Made by a program: the position numbers and the translations under genes. A DNA stretch of 64,000 nt from Burkholderiales bacterium (GTDB taxonomy: Bacteria > Pseudomonadota > Gammaproteobacteria > Burkholderiales > Burkholderiaceae_C). The notes below the pieces were generated by a model. The model did not search any database, was not told the origin of the DNA, and worked only from the letters and a program-made list of their open reading frames with translations. Location of the stretch: positions 182,051 through 246,050 of the forward strand of contig JACPOK010000038.1 of NCBI GenBank assembly GCA_016191525.1, given 5' to 3'. Shown in pieces: positions 9,544 to 19,202 of the stretch; position 1 is the stretch's first letter; each line of letters opens with the position of its first letter.

Positions 9544-10434
9544 ATGCGCCGCCTGCACCCGCCCCTGCACCTGCTCAAGGCCTTTTCCACCACGGCCCGC
9601 TTCGGCAGCATCTCCCGCGCCGCCGAAGCGCTGCACCTGACCCAAAGCGCCGTGAGCAAGCAGGTGCAGGAACTGGAGCGCGCCACCGGTGTGCCGCTGT
9701 TTGAACGCGTGCGCAAGCGCCTGAGCCTCACGCCTGCGGGGCAGCGCTACGAGGCGGCCATCCGGCCCCTGCTCGCGCAGCTGGAAGCCGCCACCATGGA
9801 CCTCATCACCAGCGGCGACGGCGGCGGCGCGCTGCATCTTTCCACGCTGCCGACCTTCGGCGCGAAATGGCTGATCCCTCGCCTGCCGGCCTTCCAGCAG
9901 GCGCACCCGCAGACCGCGCTGCACTTCGTGCCTTATGTGCAGGGCTATGACTTCCACCGGCCGGACCTGGATTGCTCCATCCTGTTCGGCGACGGCCACT
10001 GGCCCGGCGCGGTGGCCGACTACCTGACGGGCCGGGAAGTGATGCTGATCGCCCCGCCCTCCCCGCGCAGCAAGCCGCTGCTGCGCAAGCCGCAGGATGT
10101 AGCGAAGTTCCAGCGGCTGCAGCACATCTCGGTGCCCAATGCCTGGAGCCACTGGTTCCAGGCGCATGGTGTGGAAGGCATCAACCCGTTCGCGGGTGCA
10201 CAGCTGGACCAGTTCCACAGCCTGATCCGCGCTGTGGCGGCCGGCATGGGCCTGGCGCTGGTGCCGCGTTGCCTGGTGCGCGACGATGTGGCGGCTGGCG
10301 TGGTCTCCGCGCCGCTGGACGACGGCTATGTGGACGACCTGGGCTACTGGCTGTGCTACCCGGAGGCGAAGGCCCACCTGCCCGTGGTGGCGGGCTTTCG
10401 CGGGTGGCTGCTTCAGGAGTGCGCGGCGGGCTGA
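9544..10434 (+). CDS. LysR-family transcriptional regulator (GcvA-like)
   Basis: 296 residues. The N-terminal winged helix-turn-helix (about 1-60) reads LKAFSTTARFGSISRAAEAL and SAVSKQVQELERATGVPLFER. The effector domain follows (about 88-290). The opening RRLHPPLHLLKAF and the effector-domain style resemble the GcvA/AmpR subgroup. ATG 9544 is chosen over ATG 9526 because the latter sits inside a palindrome. Divergent from a Bug receptor, it probably regulates that gene in response to its ligand. The 3' end overlaps the stop of the convergent OGT-like gene by 22 bases. Confidence 0.92.
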   Translation: MRRLHPPLHLLKAFSTTARFGSISRAAEALHLTQSAVSKQVQELERATGVPLFERVRKRLSLTPAGQRYEAAIRPLLAQLEAATMDLITSGDGGGALHLSTLPTFGAKWLIPRLPAFQQAHPQTALHFVPYVQGYDFHRPDLDCSILFGDGHWPGAVADYLTGREVMLIAPPSPRSKPLLRKPQDVAKFQRLQHISVPNAWSHWFQAHGVEGINPFAGAQLDQFHSLIRAVAAGMGLALVPRCLVRDDVAAGVVSAPLDDGYVDDLGYWLCYPEAKAHLPVVAGFRGWLLQECAAG

Positions 10435-12095
10435 ACGAGGCGCTGCCACATGGCCTGGAAGGCCACTTCAAGTTCCTTCGTGAAACCGGCTTCGTCGCGC
10501 AGGGCTGAGGCGGCCACGCGATCGCGCATGCCGGCGCGCAGGGCGGCAAGACGCGGGATGTCCCGCGCCAGCGCCACGGCGAGCGCTGTATATCCTTGTG
10601 CATCTGGCGCCACCAATTCAGCCAGGCCGAGGTGGCGCAACAGCGTGGCGCCCATGCGCGAGACGAAGGCCTCGCCCTCCAATGCCACCATGGGCAGCCC
10701 CAGCCACAGCGCGTCGCACGCGGTGGCACCGCCGTTGTACGGAAACGGGTCCAGCGCGATGTCGATGTCGTGGTGCAGCGCCCAGAACCGTTCGGGATCC
10801 AGCTTGCCATGCGGAATCACCCTCTGCGGCGCGATGCCCCGCGCGTCGAATGCGGCGAGCAGTGACTGCGTGGCCGAACCGGGCGGGATGCCCGCCAGCA
10901 GCAGCCGGCTGTCCGGGACAGCGCGCAGGATATCCGCCCAGGCTGCGATGACGGCAGGGTTGAGCTTCCCAATGTTGTTGGTGGAGCCGAAGGTGACGAA
11001 GCGGTTCGCCACCGCGGGGCACGGCGCCACGCCCGGCATGCCGTCGCGGGGACGGTAGGTCCACCACAGGCTGCGCTCGAACCGGTGCAGCGCCTCGCTG
11101 TAGAAGGCGTCATTGCCAGTCGGATCGGCGTCCGGATGGGTCAGGCGCCAGTCCATGGCGGAAAGCCCCGTCGTGCCCACGTAGCCCAGCCACGTGACCT
11201 GCACCGGTGCCGGCTTGCGCGCGAACACCAGCAGCCGGTTGCCCGCGGTGTGGCCCGCGAGATCGACCAGGATGTCGATGCCGTCGGCCCTGATCCGGGC
11301 GGCGAGCGCCTCATCGTCCAGTTGGGTGCAGGGGACCCAGTGCTCGCAACGCTCCTTCAGCCGCTGGGTGAAGGCGTCCGCCTGGAGATGGTCGAAGTAG
11401 CAGGTGATCTCGAACCCGGTGCGATCGTGGTGCTCCAGCACGGGCTCCAGGTAATAGGCCACCGGGTGCTCCCGCAGGTCGGGCGAGAGGTAACCGATTC
11501 TCAGTCGCCGACCCGGCCCGGCCGCCCCCGCGGCCGGGCCCACAGCCTGACGCAATGGCGCTTCGAACCGGTCGGCGAAATCGCGGTGCCTCTTGAACAC
11601 CTCGCCCTGGCTTCGGCCCTGCGAGTAGTGCAGTGTGTACAGGAGGTTGCTGTGTGCGGCCACCGAGCGGGGCTGCATCACGCACAACTTTTCAAACCAG
11701 CCTATCGCCTCTTCGATGCGCCCCAGCTCCTTGAGCGCGTTGCCCAGGTTCAGGTAGGCCGGCGCGTGCGCGGGATCCAGTGCAATGCCGCGTTCGCAGG
11801 CGACCACCGCCTCGTCCAGGCGTTTGAGCACGGTGCAGACATGGCCCAGGTTGGCGTGGTACATCGCCACGTCAGGCCGCACCGCGATGGCCTGCGCGAT
11901 GAGCGTGGCCGCCACGTCGTTGCGGCCCACCTGGTGGGCCACCAAGCCCAGAAGATGCAGTGCATCAGGGTCGCGCGGGTTGGCCGAGAGCAGTTGGCGA
12001 TAGGCAGCCTCGGCCTGAGGCAGGCGGCCGGCCTGCTGGTCCGTGATGCCCTGCTGGAGCAGCTGTTCGGCCTGCGGCGCTCGGTTGGACGTCAC
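10413..12095 (-). CDS. TPR protein with O-GlcNAc transferase (GT41/SPINDLY-like) domain
   Basis: 560 residues. The N-terminal half (about 1-165) holds TPR helices with repeats such as PDVAMYHANLGHVCTVLKRL and PAYLNLGNALKELGRIEEAI. The rest is a GT41 catalytic domain: RLRIGYLSPDLREHPVAYYL, the DILVDLAGHTAGNRLLVFA block, PAPVQVTWLGYVGTTG, and the nucleotide-sugar region FGSTNNIGKLNP and DPFPYNGGATACDALWLGLP. By family it transfers a sugar from a UDP-sugar to Ser/Thr of proteins; bacterial targets are mostly unknown. The start is GTG at 12095, with GAGGAG just upstream embedded at the permease stop 9 nt away. It is therefore the last gene of the peptide-ABC operon. Confidence 0.88.
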   Translation of the reverse strand: MTSNRAPQAEQLLQQGITDQQAGRLPQAEAAYRQLLSANPRDPDALHLLGLVAHQVGRNDVAATLIAQAIAVRPDVAMYHANLGHVCTVLKRLDEAVVACERGIALDPAHAPAYLNLGNALKELGRIEEAIGWFEKLCVMQPRSVAAHSNLLYTLHYSQGRSQGEVFKRHRDFADRFEAPLRQAVGPAAGAAGPGRRLRIGYLSPDLREHPVAYYLEPVLEHHDRTGFEITCYFDHLQADAFTQRLKERCEHWVPCTQLDDEALAARIRADGIDILVDLAGHTAGNRLLVFARKPAPVQVTWLGYVGTTGLSAMDWRLTHPDADPTGNDAFYSEALHRFERSLWWTYRPRDGMPGVAPCPAVANRFVTFGSTNNIGKLNPAVIAAWADILRAVPDSRLLLAGIPPGSATQSLLAAFDARGIAPQRVIPHGKLDPERFWALHHDIDIALDPFPYNGGATACDALWLGLPMVALEGEAFVSRMGATLLRHLGLAELVAPDAQGYTALAVALARDIPRLAALRAGMRDRVAASALRDEAGFTKELEVAFQAMWQRLVQPAAHS

Positions 12096-12104
12096 GCGCG
12101 CTCC

Positions 12105-12989
12105 TCAGCGCTGGCGCGGGTCCAGCGCATCACGCAGGCCATCGCCCAGCAGGTTGAAGGACAAAACCAGAAGAAAAATGGAAATGCCGGGCCAGATCGC
12201 CATCCACGGTGCGTTGTCGATGAAATTCTTGGCCGTGTTCAGCATGCTGCCCCAACTGGGCGCGGGCGGCTGCTGGCCGAGACCCAGGAAGGACAGGCTG
12301 GCCTCGGCGATCACGGCCGCGGCAATGGCCAGCGTGGCCTGCACGATCAGCGGCGCCGTGATGTTGGGCAGGATGTGCCGCAGCGCGATACGCAGCGGCG
12401 AATTGCCGACGGCCCGCGCGGCCTCGATGTAATCCTCGACCTTGACGTTGAGGACCTGGGCACGGGTCAGGCGCACAAAGATGGGCGCCGCCGAGATGCC
12501 GATGGCGATCATGGCATTGGTGAGGCTGGGGCCCAGGAAGGCCGCCAGCGCAATCGCCAGGATCAGGAACGGGCAAGCCAGGAAGGCGTCGGTGATGCGC
12601 GAGATCAGCGCGTCCACGAAGCCTCCCAAAAAACCCGCGGCCAGACCGATGGGCACGCCGATCAGGAGCGAAATCGACACCGACACCACCCCGGCCAGCA
12701 GGGATGCGCGCGTGCCCCAGATCACCCGCGACAGCACGTCGCGGCCGATTTCGTCCGTGCCGAACCAGTGCTGCGCGCTCGGCGCCTTTCGGATGGCGCT
12801 CCAGCTGGTGGCGATCGGGTCCTGCGGCGACACCCAGGGCGCGAACAGGGCCAAGGCGATGAAAACCAGCACCACCGCCAGCCCGAGCAGCGCGCCGCGC
12901 CGCCGGCGCAGGCGCCGCCACGCGCGCATCCAGGGGCCGGACTGCGCGGGGCGCCGGGCGCCGGCGGCAACGGGGAGCACGGCAGCCAT
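12105..12989 (-). CDS. Peptide/nickel-type ABC transporter permease, DppC-like
   Basis: 294 residues. The OppC/DppC N-terminal domain (RRRRGALLGLAVVLVFIALALFAPW) is followed by a periplasmic stretch with HWFGTDEIGRDVLSRVIWG, which is diagnostic for DppC. Then come about five membrane helices with the EAA loop (EAARAVGNSPLRIALRHILPN) that docks the ATPases. The start overlaps the DppB stop by one base (TGATG at 12989). It forms the inner-membrane channel with the DppB-like protein. Confidence 0.95.
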   Translation of the reverse strand: MAAVLPVAAGARRPAQSGPWMRAWRRLRRRRGALLGLAVVLVFIALALFAPWVSPQDPIATSWSAIRKAPSAQHWFGTDEIGRDVLSRVIWGTRASLLAGVVSVSISLLIGVPIGLAAGFLGGFVDALISRITDAFLACPFLILAIALAAFLGPSLTNAMIAIGISAAPIFVRLTRAQVLNVKVEDYIEAARAVGNSPLRIALRHILPNITAPLIVQATLAIAAAVIAEASLSFLGLGQQPPAPSWGSMLNTAKNFIDNAPWMAIWPGISIFLLVLSFNLLGDGLRDALDPRQR

Positions 12990-13930
12990 CAGTGCCGCAG
13001 CCGCGGGTTCACCGCGAAATACGCCAGGTCGGCCAGCAGGTTCAGCGTCATGTAGGCCGTTGCCGTGACCAGCACCACACCCTGCACAACAAGGTAGTCG
13101 CGATTGAAGACCGAGTCGATGATCAGCTTGCCGAAACCGGGGATGGTGAACACCTGCTCGGTGAGCACCGCGCCCGACAGCAGCGTGCCCAGCTCCAGCG
13201 CGCCCAGCGTGATGATGGGTGTGAGCGCGTTGCGCAGCGCATGCTTGAGCACCACGGTTTTTTCGTCCAGGCCCTTGGCCCGCGCAGTGCGCACATAGTC
13301 AGCCGACAGCACTTGCAGCATGGCGCTGCGGGTGTGGCGCATCAACACGGCGGCGATGGCGTTGCCCAGCACGAACGCCGGCATGATCATCGCGCGCAGG
13401 TTGGTGCCCAGGTCCTCGAAGGGGCTGACATAGCCCGAGGCCGGCAGCCAGCCCAGTTGCACCGAGAACAGCAGGATCATCAGGATGCCCAGCCAGAAGT
13501 TGGGCGTGGACAGCCCCCACAACGCGAACAGGTTGGCTGCGTAGTCCCACGCCGTGCCGCGCCCTACCGCGGAGACAATGCCTGCCGGGATGCCGATGAC
13601 CAGCGCGATGGCCATCGCCAATGCCGCCAGCTCCAGCGTCACCGGCAGTTTCTGCACTACAAGTTCAAGCACCGGCTGCTGCGTGCGGAGCGATTCACCC
13701 AGGTCACCCTTCAGTACGCCGGCCACCCAATAGCCATAGCGCACGGGCAGCGGCTCATCCAGGTGCAGCTTGGCCCGCAGATAGGCCACCACGGTCGGGT
13801 CCTGGTCCTCGCCCGCGAGGATCTGGGCCGGATCGCCGGGCAGCAGTTGCTGCAGCCCGAAGATCAGCATCGAGACGAACACCAAAGTGGGCACCAGTGT
13901 CGCGACCCGCTTGGCCAGGTATTCCCACAT
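12989..13930 (-). CDS. Peptide/nickel-type ABC transporter permease, DppB-like
   Basis: 313 residues, six predicted membrane helices. The N-terminus (YLAKRVATLVPTLVFVSMLIFGLQQLLPGDP) and the EAA loop (YVRTARAKGLDEKTVVLKHALRNALTPI) are typical of DppB/OppB/GsiC. It pairs with the DppC-like permease directly downstream, in a one-base overlap. It starts 19 bp after the binding-protein stop, in the same operon. Confidence 0.95.
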   Translation of the reverse strand: MWEYLAKRVATLVPTLVFVSMLIFGLQQLLPGDPAQILAGEDQDPTVVAYLRAKLHLDEPLPVRYGYWVAGVLKGDLGESLRTQQPVLELVVQKLPVTLELAALAMAIALVIGIPAGIVSAVGRGTAWDYAANLFALWGLSTPNFWLGILMILLFSVQLGWLPASGYVSPFEDLGTNLRAMIMPAFVLGNAIAAVLMRHTRSAMLQVLSADYVRTARAKGLDEKTVVLKHALRNALTPIITLGALELGTLLSGAVLTEQVFTIPGFGKLIIDSVFNRDYLVVQGVVLVTATAYMTLNLLADLAYFAVNPRLRH

Positions 13931-13949
13931 AGCGTTCAGCCGGCGCGGA

Positions 13950-15464
13950 TCATGGCGCCATCTTCAGGCCGGTCAGGCGCAGCAGGCCATCGGGCACGTT
14001 GCGCACGCCGGTAAGCTTCGGGTTGTAGGCCCACAGCCAGTTGCGGTGGTACAGGTAAATGATCGGCCGTTCCTTGAGCACCTGGGCAGCGATCTGCTCG
14101 AACACCTTCTTGCGCTGGGCCGGGTCGCGCAGCGTGCGCGACTGGTTCAGCAGCGCATCGGTTTCAGCGGTGCAATAGCCCGCGTAATTCAGCGGCTGCT
14201 TGCAAGCATCAAAGCTGAAGAGATTGCCGTCGGGGTCCGGCCGGCCGCTCCAGGCCAGGGCGTAGGCTTCAAAGTCGCCCTTGTCGGCCATGTTCAGCGA
14301 AGTCGCGAATTCGGTGGACTGGATCTTCACGTCGAAACCGGCATCGCGCGCCATGGCCTGCACCACCAGTGCCAGGCGCTGGGCATCGGAAGTGGTCGGC
14401 GTCACCAGGGTGAAACTCGGATTCGTGACGCCGGCTTCCTTCAGCAGCGCGCGGGCGCGGGCCACGTCGCGTTTGGGCACCGGCACGTTCTTCGCGTAGT
14501 ACTGGTTGTTCGGGGCCACCCACTGGTTGCCGACGGTGGCTTCGTTGTCCATCACCACCTGGGCCAGGCCCTGCCGATCCAGCGACAGCTCGAAGGCCTC
14601 CCGCACGCGGGCATCGCGGCCCAGCGGATTCTGCTTGGCCTTGTCGCTCTTGCCCACGTTGATGGTGATGCCCTGGTAGCCGATCTCGGTGATGCGCGAG
14701 AACTTCAGCTTCTTCTCGGCCTGGATCTTTTCCATGTCGCTGGGCGCGACCCGCTCGATGAAGTCAAGCTGGCCGGAACGCAGGTTGGCCAGGCGCACTG
14801 TGGCGTCGGGAATCGGTGTGTAAATGATCTTGTCGAAGCCGATGGCGGCCTTGTTCCAGTAGTTGGCATAGCGCTCGAACACCATGCGGTCCTGCGCCAC
14901 GCGCTCGACGAACCTGAAGGGGCCGGAGCACACCGGATTGGCGCCAAATTTTTCGCCGGCAGCCTGCGCCGCCTTGGGCGAAACCATCATGCCGGCACGG
15001 TCAGTCAGCTGGGACAGCAGCGGCGCGAACGGTACCGAGAGATTCAGCCGCACCGTGGATGGGTCCACCACGTCAACGCTGGCCACCGGCGCCAGTTCGC
15101 CGCGGCGGTTGGAGCCGGCCATGGTCTTGTGGCGCTCGATATTGAACTTGACCGCGGCCGCGTCGAACTTCTCGCCGTCATGGAACGTGACACCCTGGCG
15201 AAGCTTCATCGTCAGCGACTTGCTGTCGGCCGACCACTCCCATGAGGTGGCCAGTTGCGGCACCACGTTGAGCTTCTCGTCGATGTCCAGCAGCTTGTCG
15301 CACAGCGCCGAAAACACCACCCGGCCGACGAAGGTGCGGGCTAGCGTCGGGTCCAGCGCGTCGGGATCTTCTGCCAGGCCCACTCGCAGCGTCTGGGCTT
15401 GCGCCGCGATCGAGGCACATGCCAGCAGCAAGGCCGGCCAGATAAATCGTTGTTTGAACTGCAT
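13950..15464 (-). CDS. Periplasmic substrate-binding protein of peptide-type ABC transporter
   Basis: 504 residues, family 5 solute-binding protein (SBP_bac_5, DppA/OppA-like). The signal peptide is about MQFKQRFIWPALLLACASIA-AQA, followed by TLRVGLAEDPDALDPTLART. The core contains LRQGVTFHDGEKFDAAAVKFN and CSGPFRFVERVAQDRMVFER, both standard family segments. The start is ATG 15464, 2 bp after the upstream ATPase stop, with GGAG 11 bases upstream. It gives the transporter its specificity. Peptides, glutathione or opine-like compounds are possible and cannot be distinguished by eye. Confidence 0.93.
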   Translation of the reverse strand: MQFKQRFIWPALLLACASIAAQAQTLRVGLAEDPDALDPTLARTFVGRVVFSALCDKLLDIDEKLNVVPQLATSWEWSADSKSLTMKLRQGVTFHDGEKFDAAAVKFNIERHKTMAGSNRRGELAPVASVDVVDPSTVRLNLSVPFAPLLSQLTDRAGMMVSPKAAQAAGEKFGANPVCSGPFRFVERVAQDRMVFERYANYWNKAAIGFDKIIYTPIPDATVRLANLRSGQLDFIERVAPSDMEKIQAEKKLKFSRITEIGYQGITINVGKSDKAKQNPLGRDARVREAFELSLDRQGLAQVVMDNEATVGNQWVAPNNQYYAKNVPVPKRDVARARALLKEAGVTNPSFTLVTPTTSDAQRLALVVQAMARDAGFDVKIQSTEFATSLNMADKGDFEAYALAWSGRPDPDGNLFSFDACKQPLNYAGYCTAETDALLNQSRTLRDPAQRKKVFEQIAAQVLKERPIIYLYHRNWLWAYNPKLTGVRNVPDGLLRLTGLKMAP

Positions 15465-15466
15465 GG

Positions 15467-16564
15467 CTAGGCACTCCAGGGTGAAGACGAAGAGGATAAG
15501 GGCTTGGGCGGCGCAATGAAAGCCGATTGCAGCAGTTCCAGCCGCTGTCGGCCGGGTGCGTCGGCCACCGGGGCCGGGCTGGCGGCCGCCGGAATTTCGC
15601 GCCAAAAATGGCAGGCCACGGCGTGGCCGCCCGCGCCTTCCAGCGGCGGTGCGGCCTGCGAACAAAGCGGCCGCGCATGCGGGCAGCGGGTGTGGAAATG
15701 ACAGCCGGACGGCGGGTTCAGGGGGCTGGGCACGTCGCCGCCCAGCACCGCCCGCTCACGGGCGGCGCTGGGCTCGGGCCGCGGGATGGCGGACAGCAGC
15801 GCCTGGGTGTAGGGGTGGCGCGGCTGGGCAAACAACTCCCGCTTGCCGGCGATCTCGACCACCCGCCCGAGGTACATCACCGCCACCCGGGTCGCGATGT
15901 GCTTGACCACCGCCAGGTCGTGCGCGATGAACATGTAGGCCAGGCCGAACTCGCGTTGCAGGTCCTGCAGCAGGTTGACCACCTGCGCCTGCACCGAAAC
16001 ATCCAGCGCCGACACCGCTTCGTCGCAGACGATGAGCCGGGGCTCCACGGCCAGCGCGCGGGCGATGCCGATGCGCTGGCGTTGCCCGCCCGAGAATTCA
16101 TGGGGAAACCGCTGGGCATGCTCGGGCGCCAGGCCCACGATGCGCAGAAGCTCGGCCACCCGGGCTGCATGCCGGCCCGTGTGCAGGCCGTGCAGCATGA
16201 GCGGCTCGGCCAGCGTCTGGCCTACGGTCATGCGAGGGTTGAGCGACGAATAGGGGTCCTGGAAAATGATCTGCATGGCGCGCCGCTGGCGCCGCAGCGC
16301 CCCGGCGTCCAGGTCCGCGATGTCGCTCCCCTCAAAGCGGATGCTGCCGGCAGTGGGCTCGATCAACCGCAATGCCAGGCGGCCCAGTGTTGACTTGCCG
16401 CAGCCCGACTCGCCCACCACGCCGAGCGTTTCACCCGCCGCGATGGCGAGGTCAACGCCATCAACGGCACGCACTGCGCCGCTGACGCGGCCCAGGACAC
16501 CGCGGCGGACCGGGAAGTGCTTGACCAGGCCGGTCAGTTCCAGCAGGGGCGCCGAAATGCTCAT
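15467..16564 (-). CDS. ABC transporter ATP-binding protein, DppF-like
   Basis: 365 residues. Walker A is [11 protein letters not shown], the signature is [17 protein letters not shown], and Walker B is [14 protein letters not shown]. The C-terminal oligopeptide/dipeptide domain contains [17 protein letters not shown] with its Fe-S-type cysteines. The start is taken as ATG 16564 ([12 protein letters not shown]), which overlaps the DppD-like stop as ATGA; the longer reading adds 46 unrelated residues. It powers uptake as a heterodimer with the DppD-like ATPase. Confidence 0.94.
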   Translation of the reverse strand: MSISAPLLELTGLVKHFPVRRGVLGRVSGAVRAVDGVDLAIAAGETLGVVGESGCGKSTLGRLALRLIEPTAGSIRFEGSDIADLDAGALRRQRRAMQIIFQDPYSSLNPRMTVGQTLAEPLMLHGLHTGRHAARVAELLRIVGLAPEHAQRFPHEFSGGQRQRIGIARALAVEPRLIVCDEAVSALDVSVQAQVVNLLQDLQREFGLAYMFIAHDLAVVKHIATRVAVMYLGRVVEIAGKRELFAQPRHPYTQALLSAIPRPEPSAARERAVLGGDVPSPLNPPSGCHFHTRCPHARPLCSQAAPPLEGAGGHAVACHFWREIPAAASPAPVADAPGRQRLELLQSAFIAPPKPLSSSSSPWSA

Positions 16565-17571
16565 GCGGGCTGTGCGTGCGCCTGCGGGGGCAGCAGCACC
16601 AGCGGGTCCAGTGGCGCGCGGATGCAGGCCGACTGGTGCGAAACGCCGACGCCCCGCAGCGGCGGATCCACCGCACGGCATTGGGCGATGGCAAAGGGGC
16701 AACGGTCCGCGAAGCTGCAGCCCGGCGGCCGCTGCAAAGGGTTGGGAACCTGCCCCTCGATGGACGCCAGCCGGCCGCGCTCCACATCCAACCGGGGGAC
16801 TGAGCCCAGCAGGCCAATGGTGTAGGGGTGCTGCGGCTGCGCGAACAGAATTTGCACGGGCGCCCGTTCGACCACGCGGCCTGCGTACATCACCACCACT
16901 TCATCGGCCACCTCGGCCACCACACCGTGATCATGCGTGATCAGGATGACCGCGGTGCCGGTTTCCTTTTGCAGCACCCGCATCAACTCGAGAATTTGCG
17001 CCTGGATGGTGACGTCCAGCGCCGTGGTGGGCTCATCGGCGATCAGCAGGCGCGGTTCGCACGCCAGCGCCATGGCAATCATCGCGCGCTGGCGCATGCC
17101 GCCGGAGAGCTTGTGCGGGTACTCATCGAAACGCTGCTCCGGCGCCGGGATGCGCACCTTGCGCAAAACCTCGATGGCCCGCTCACGCGCCTGCGCGCGG
17201 CTGATCGGGCGATGCCGCAGCAAGCCTTCCACGATCTGGTCGCCGATGGTGAAGGCCGGGTTCAGGGAGGACATCGGCTCCTGGAAGATCATCGCCATCC
17301 CGTTGCCACGCAGGTCCTGCATCTGGCGGGCGGGCGCGCCCACCAGTTCGCGCCCCTCAAAGCGGATGGAGCCGCCACGGATGCGCCCCGGCGGCTGCGG
17401 CACCAGGCCCATGATGGACAGCGCCGTCACGCTCTTGCCGCAGCCCGACTCGCCGACGATGGCCAGCGTGCGGCCTGGCTCCACGGAGAAGCTGACGCCA
17501 TCCACTGCGGGAAACTCGCCATCGTCGGTGCTGAAATGCGTCTGCAGGCCGCTGACTTCCAGCAGGGCCAT
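16561..17571 (-). CDS. ABC transporter ATP-binding protein, DppD-like
   Basis: 336 residues. Walker A is [16 protein letters not shown], the signature [16 protein letters not shown] and Walker [15 protein letters not shown]. The C-terminal domain has [18 protein letters not shown], as in DppD. The start codon overlaps the DUF1028 gene stop by one base, and its stop overlaps the next ATPase start by four, so the five transporter genes are a tightly coupled operon. Confidence 0.94.
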   Translation of the reverse strand: MALLEVSGLQTHFSTDDGEFPAVDGVSFSVEPGRTLAIVGESGCGKSVTALSIMGLVPQPPGRIRGGSIRFEGRELVGAPARQMQDLRGNGMAMIFQEPMSSLNPAFTIGDQIVEGLLRHRPISRAQARERAIEVLRKVRIPAPEQRFDEYPHKLSGGMRQRAMIAMALACEPRLLIADEPTTALDVTIQAQILELMRVLQKETGTAVILITHDHGVVAEVADEVVVMYAGRVVERAPVQILFAQPQHPYTIGLLGSVPRLDVERGRLASIEGQVPNPLQRPPGCSFADRCPFAIAQCRAVDPPLRGVGVSHQSACIRAPLDPLVLLPPQAHAQPA

Positions 17572-18287
17572 CAGGAACGGCCCTCGCGCGCGGCCTGGAA
17601 CTGCTGGATGCGCGCCTCGATCTGCGCGCGATCGGTCAGCCCGACGGGGTCATGGCGGCCCGGCAGGCAGGCCATGAAGGGCTGGTAGCGCTCCAGGCTC
17701 TTGCGGTACAGGCGGCCCAGTTCGGCCAGAGGTTCTTCGTGGTCGTCCACGCGGATGTCCAGCTGGGGGTAGTCTTCATCGCCATGGACGCGCAAGGCCG
17801 CGCCCTGCTTTCCGCGCTTGTCACCGCCGGCGGCCTCGCCGGCCTGCATTGCGGCCAGCAGCCGTTCGGCCAGCGGCAATCCTTTGGTGTTAATGAACGC
17901 GGATGCAGTTGCTTCAATCACGAGCGGACCCGCAAGCATGTTCCCTGCCACGCTGAAATCATCGGCTTGCTGGTGGCCGCACCAGTCGATGCAGGCAGGC
18001 CCCGTCCAGGCGGCTGGCAGGCCCGAGGCGGGCAGCACGTGCAATTGCCGATGGGCCCGGCCGTCATCGGCATTGACCAGCGAATTGACCGTGTCCGCCG
18101 CCGCACAGCCCGAGGCCAGCAACGCCATGCCTTGCGGGCCGTAAAGCGGGTTCATCAATGCCTGGGTGGACAGCGCGCCCACGCCGCGGCGGGAATGGAC
18201 GCAAAGCGCACCGACGGCAAAAAAGCGGCTGGCGATGGCGACGCCGAAATTGCCATGTTCATCGCGCGCCAGGATGGACCAGGTCAT
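17571..18287 (-). CDS. DUF1028 family protein, probable Ntn-hydrolase
   Basis: 238 residues. The sequence opens [26 protein letters not shown], which is characteristic of DUF1028 (COG3342, assigned to the Ntn-hydrolase superfamily). Removal of Met would leave Thr2 as an N-terminal nucleophile, which supports ATG 18287 over a start seven codons upstream. It is the first gene of the peptide-ABC operon, overlapping the ATPase by one base. I infer that it hydrolyses an amide bond in the imported compound. The C-terminal region (about 165-238) carries [19 protein letters not shown]. No reaction has been demonstrated from this sequence. Confidence 0.85.
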   Translation of the reverse strand: MTWSILARDEHGNFGVAIASRFFAVGALCVHSRRGVGALSTQALMNPLYGPQGMALLASGCAAADTVNSLVNADDGRAHRQLHVLPASGLPAAWTGPACIDWCGHQQADDFSVAGNMLAGPLVIEATASAFINTKGLPLAERLLAAMQAGEAAGGDKRGKQGAALRVHGDEDYPQLDIRVDDHEEPLAELGRLYRKSLERYQPFMACLPGRHDPVGLTDRAQIEARIQQFQAAREGRS

Positions 18288-18308
18288 GGTGGGCGATTCT
18301 GGGCCCAA

Positions 18309-18335
18309 AACGCAAACGGCACCCGAAGGTGCCGT
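18309..18335 (-). terminator. Intrinsic terminator after tRNA-Val
   Basis: On the minus strand ACGGCACC-TTCG-GGTGCCGT (18335-18316) forms an 8-bp stem with a UUCG tetraloop followed by TTGCGTTTT. It lies 15 bases downstream of the tRNA 3' end. It separates the tRNA from the DUF1028/ABC operon. Confidence 0.85.
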
Positions 18336-18349
18336 GAATCTGATTGCGT

Positions 18350-18424
18350 TGGTGGGCGATACATGGATCGAACATGTGACCCCTGCCGTGTGAAGGCAGT
18401 GCTCTACCGCTGAGCTAATCGCCC
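18350..18424 (-). tRNA. tRNA-Val (anticodon CAC)
   Basis: The acceptor arms GGGCGAT and ATCGCCC pair exactly. The D-arm is AGCTCAGCGGTAGAGC, the anticodon stem CTGCC/GGCAG encloses loop TTCACAC (anticodon CAC, reads GTG), and the T-arm contains GTTCGATCC. CCA is encoded at 18352-18350. A UUCG-loop terminator follows. Confidence 0.95.
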
Positions 18425-18449
18425 CTTCTGTTTCCAGACGAGCCTTAAA

Positions 18450-19160
18450 TTATGCCACAGGCTGGGCCAGCCTCCACAGCGTCTTGCCGCCGCTGGCTTT
18501 GTCCAGCTGCTTGAGCACTTCTTCATGCGCGGCGGCCTCCTGGTCGCTGGCCAGGAGCACGGGTAGCGTGAACTGGCGCAGGTCCACCTGCGTCACGATG
18601 CCCGCCACCGCGTCGGACGCGCCCACGTCGATCAGCAGCGCATCCTGGCCGCGCGTGAGGTTGATGTACACATCGGCCAGCAGTTCGGCGTCCAGCAACG
18701 CGCCGTGGAGCGTGCGGCTGGAGTTGTCCACGCCGAGCCGGTCGCACAGCGCGTCCAGGCTGTTGCGCTTGCCCGGGTACATCTCCTTGGCCATGGCCAG
18801 CGTGTCGGTGACGCTGCCCACGAAGCTGCGGAAACCCGGCTTGCCGAGAAGCTCCAGTTCCTTGTTCAGGAAGGCGACGTCGAACGCCGCGTTGTGGATG
18901 ATGATCTCCGCGCCGCGCAGGTACTCCATCAGTTCATCGGCCACGGCGGCGAACTTCGGCTTGTCGCGCAGGAATTCATTGCTGATGCCGTGCACCTTGA
19001 GCGCGTCTTCGTGGCTGTCGCGCCCGGGGTTCAGGTAGAAGTGGCGGTTGTTGCTGGTGAGCTTGCGGGCCACCAGTTCCACACAGCCTATTTCGATGAT
19101 GCGGTCGCCGCCTTCGGCGGAAAGCCCGGTGGTTTCGGTGTCGAGGACGATCTGGCGCAT
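18450..19160 (-). CDS. dnaQ: DNA polymerase III epsilon subunit (3'-5' proofreading exonuclease)
   Basis: 236 residues. The DEDDh exonuclease motifs are ExoI IVLDTETTGLS (Asp/Glu ligands), ExoII HNAAFDVAFLN and ExoIII with HGALLDAELLADVY (His-Asp). The C-terminal stretch (about 185-236) would tether it to the alpha subunit. ATG 19160 (MRQIVLDTETTG) starts exactly at ExoI, as in known DnaQ proteins. It is divergent from the SDR gene (42-bp gap) and upstream of tRNA-Val on the same strand. Confidence 0.95.
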   Translation of the reverse strand: MRQIVLDTETTGLSAEGGDRIIEIGCVELVARKLTSNNRHFYLNPGRDSHEDALKVHGISNEFLRDKPKFAAVADELMEYLRGAEIIIHNAAFDVAFLNKELELLGKPGFRSFVGSVTDTLAMAKEMYPGKRNSLDALCDRLGVDNSSRTLHGALLDAELLADVYINLTRGQDALLIDVGASDAVAGIVTQVDLRQFTLPVLLASDQEAAAHEEVLKQLDKASGGKTLWRLAQPVA

Positions 19161-19202
19161 GGCGGGATTATGCTTGAGCGATATCAAAACAAGGAGCAGG
19201 AA

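Noticed and set aside
11085..13055. 656-codon plus-strand open frame
   Set aside because: Lies opposite the OGT-like gene and ABC permease and has a Gln/Arg/His-rich composition. No family resemblance and no ribosome site.
18350..18424. tRNA-Val as an integration site for a genomic island
   Set aside because: No integrase, direct repeat of the tRNA end or composition shift was seen on either side; the flanking genes are core-type.
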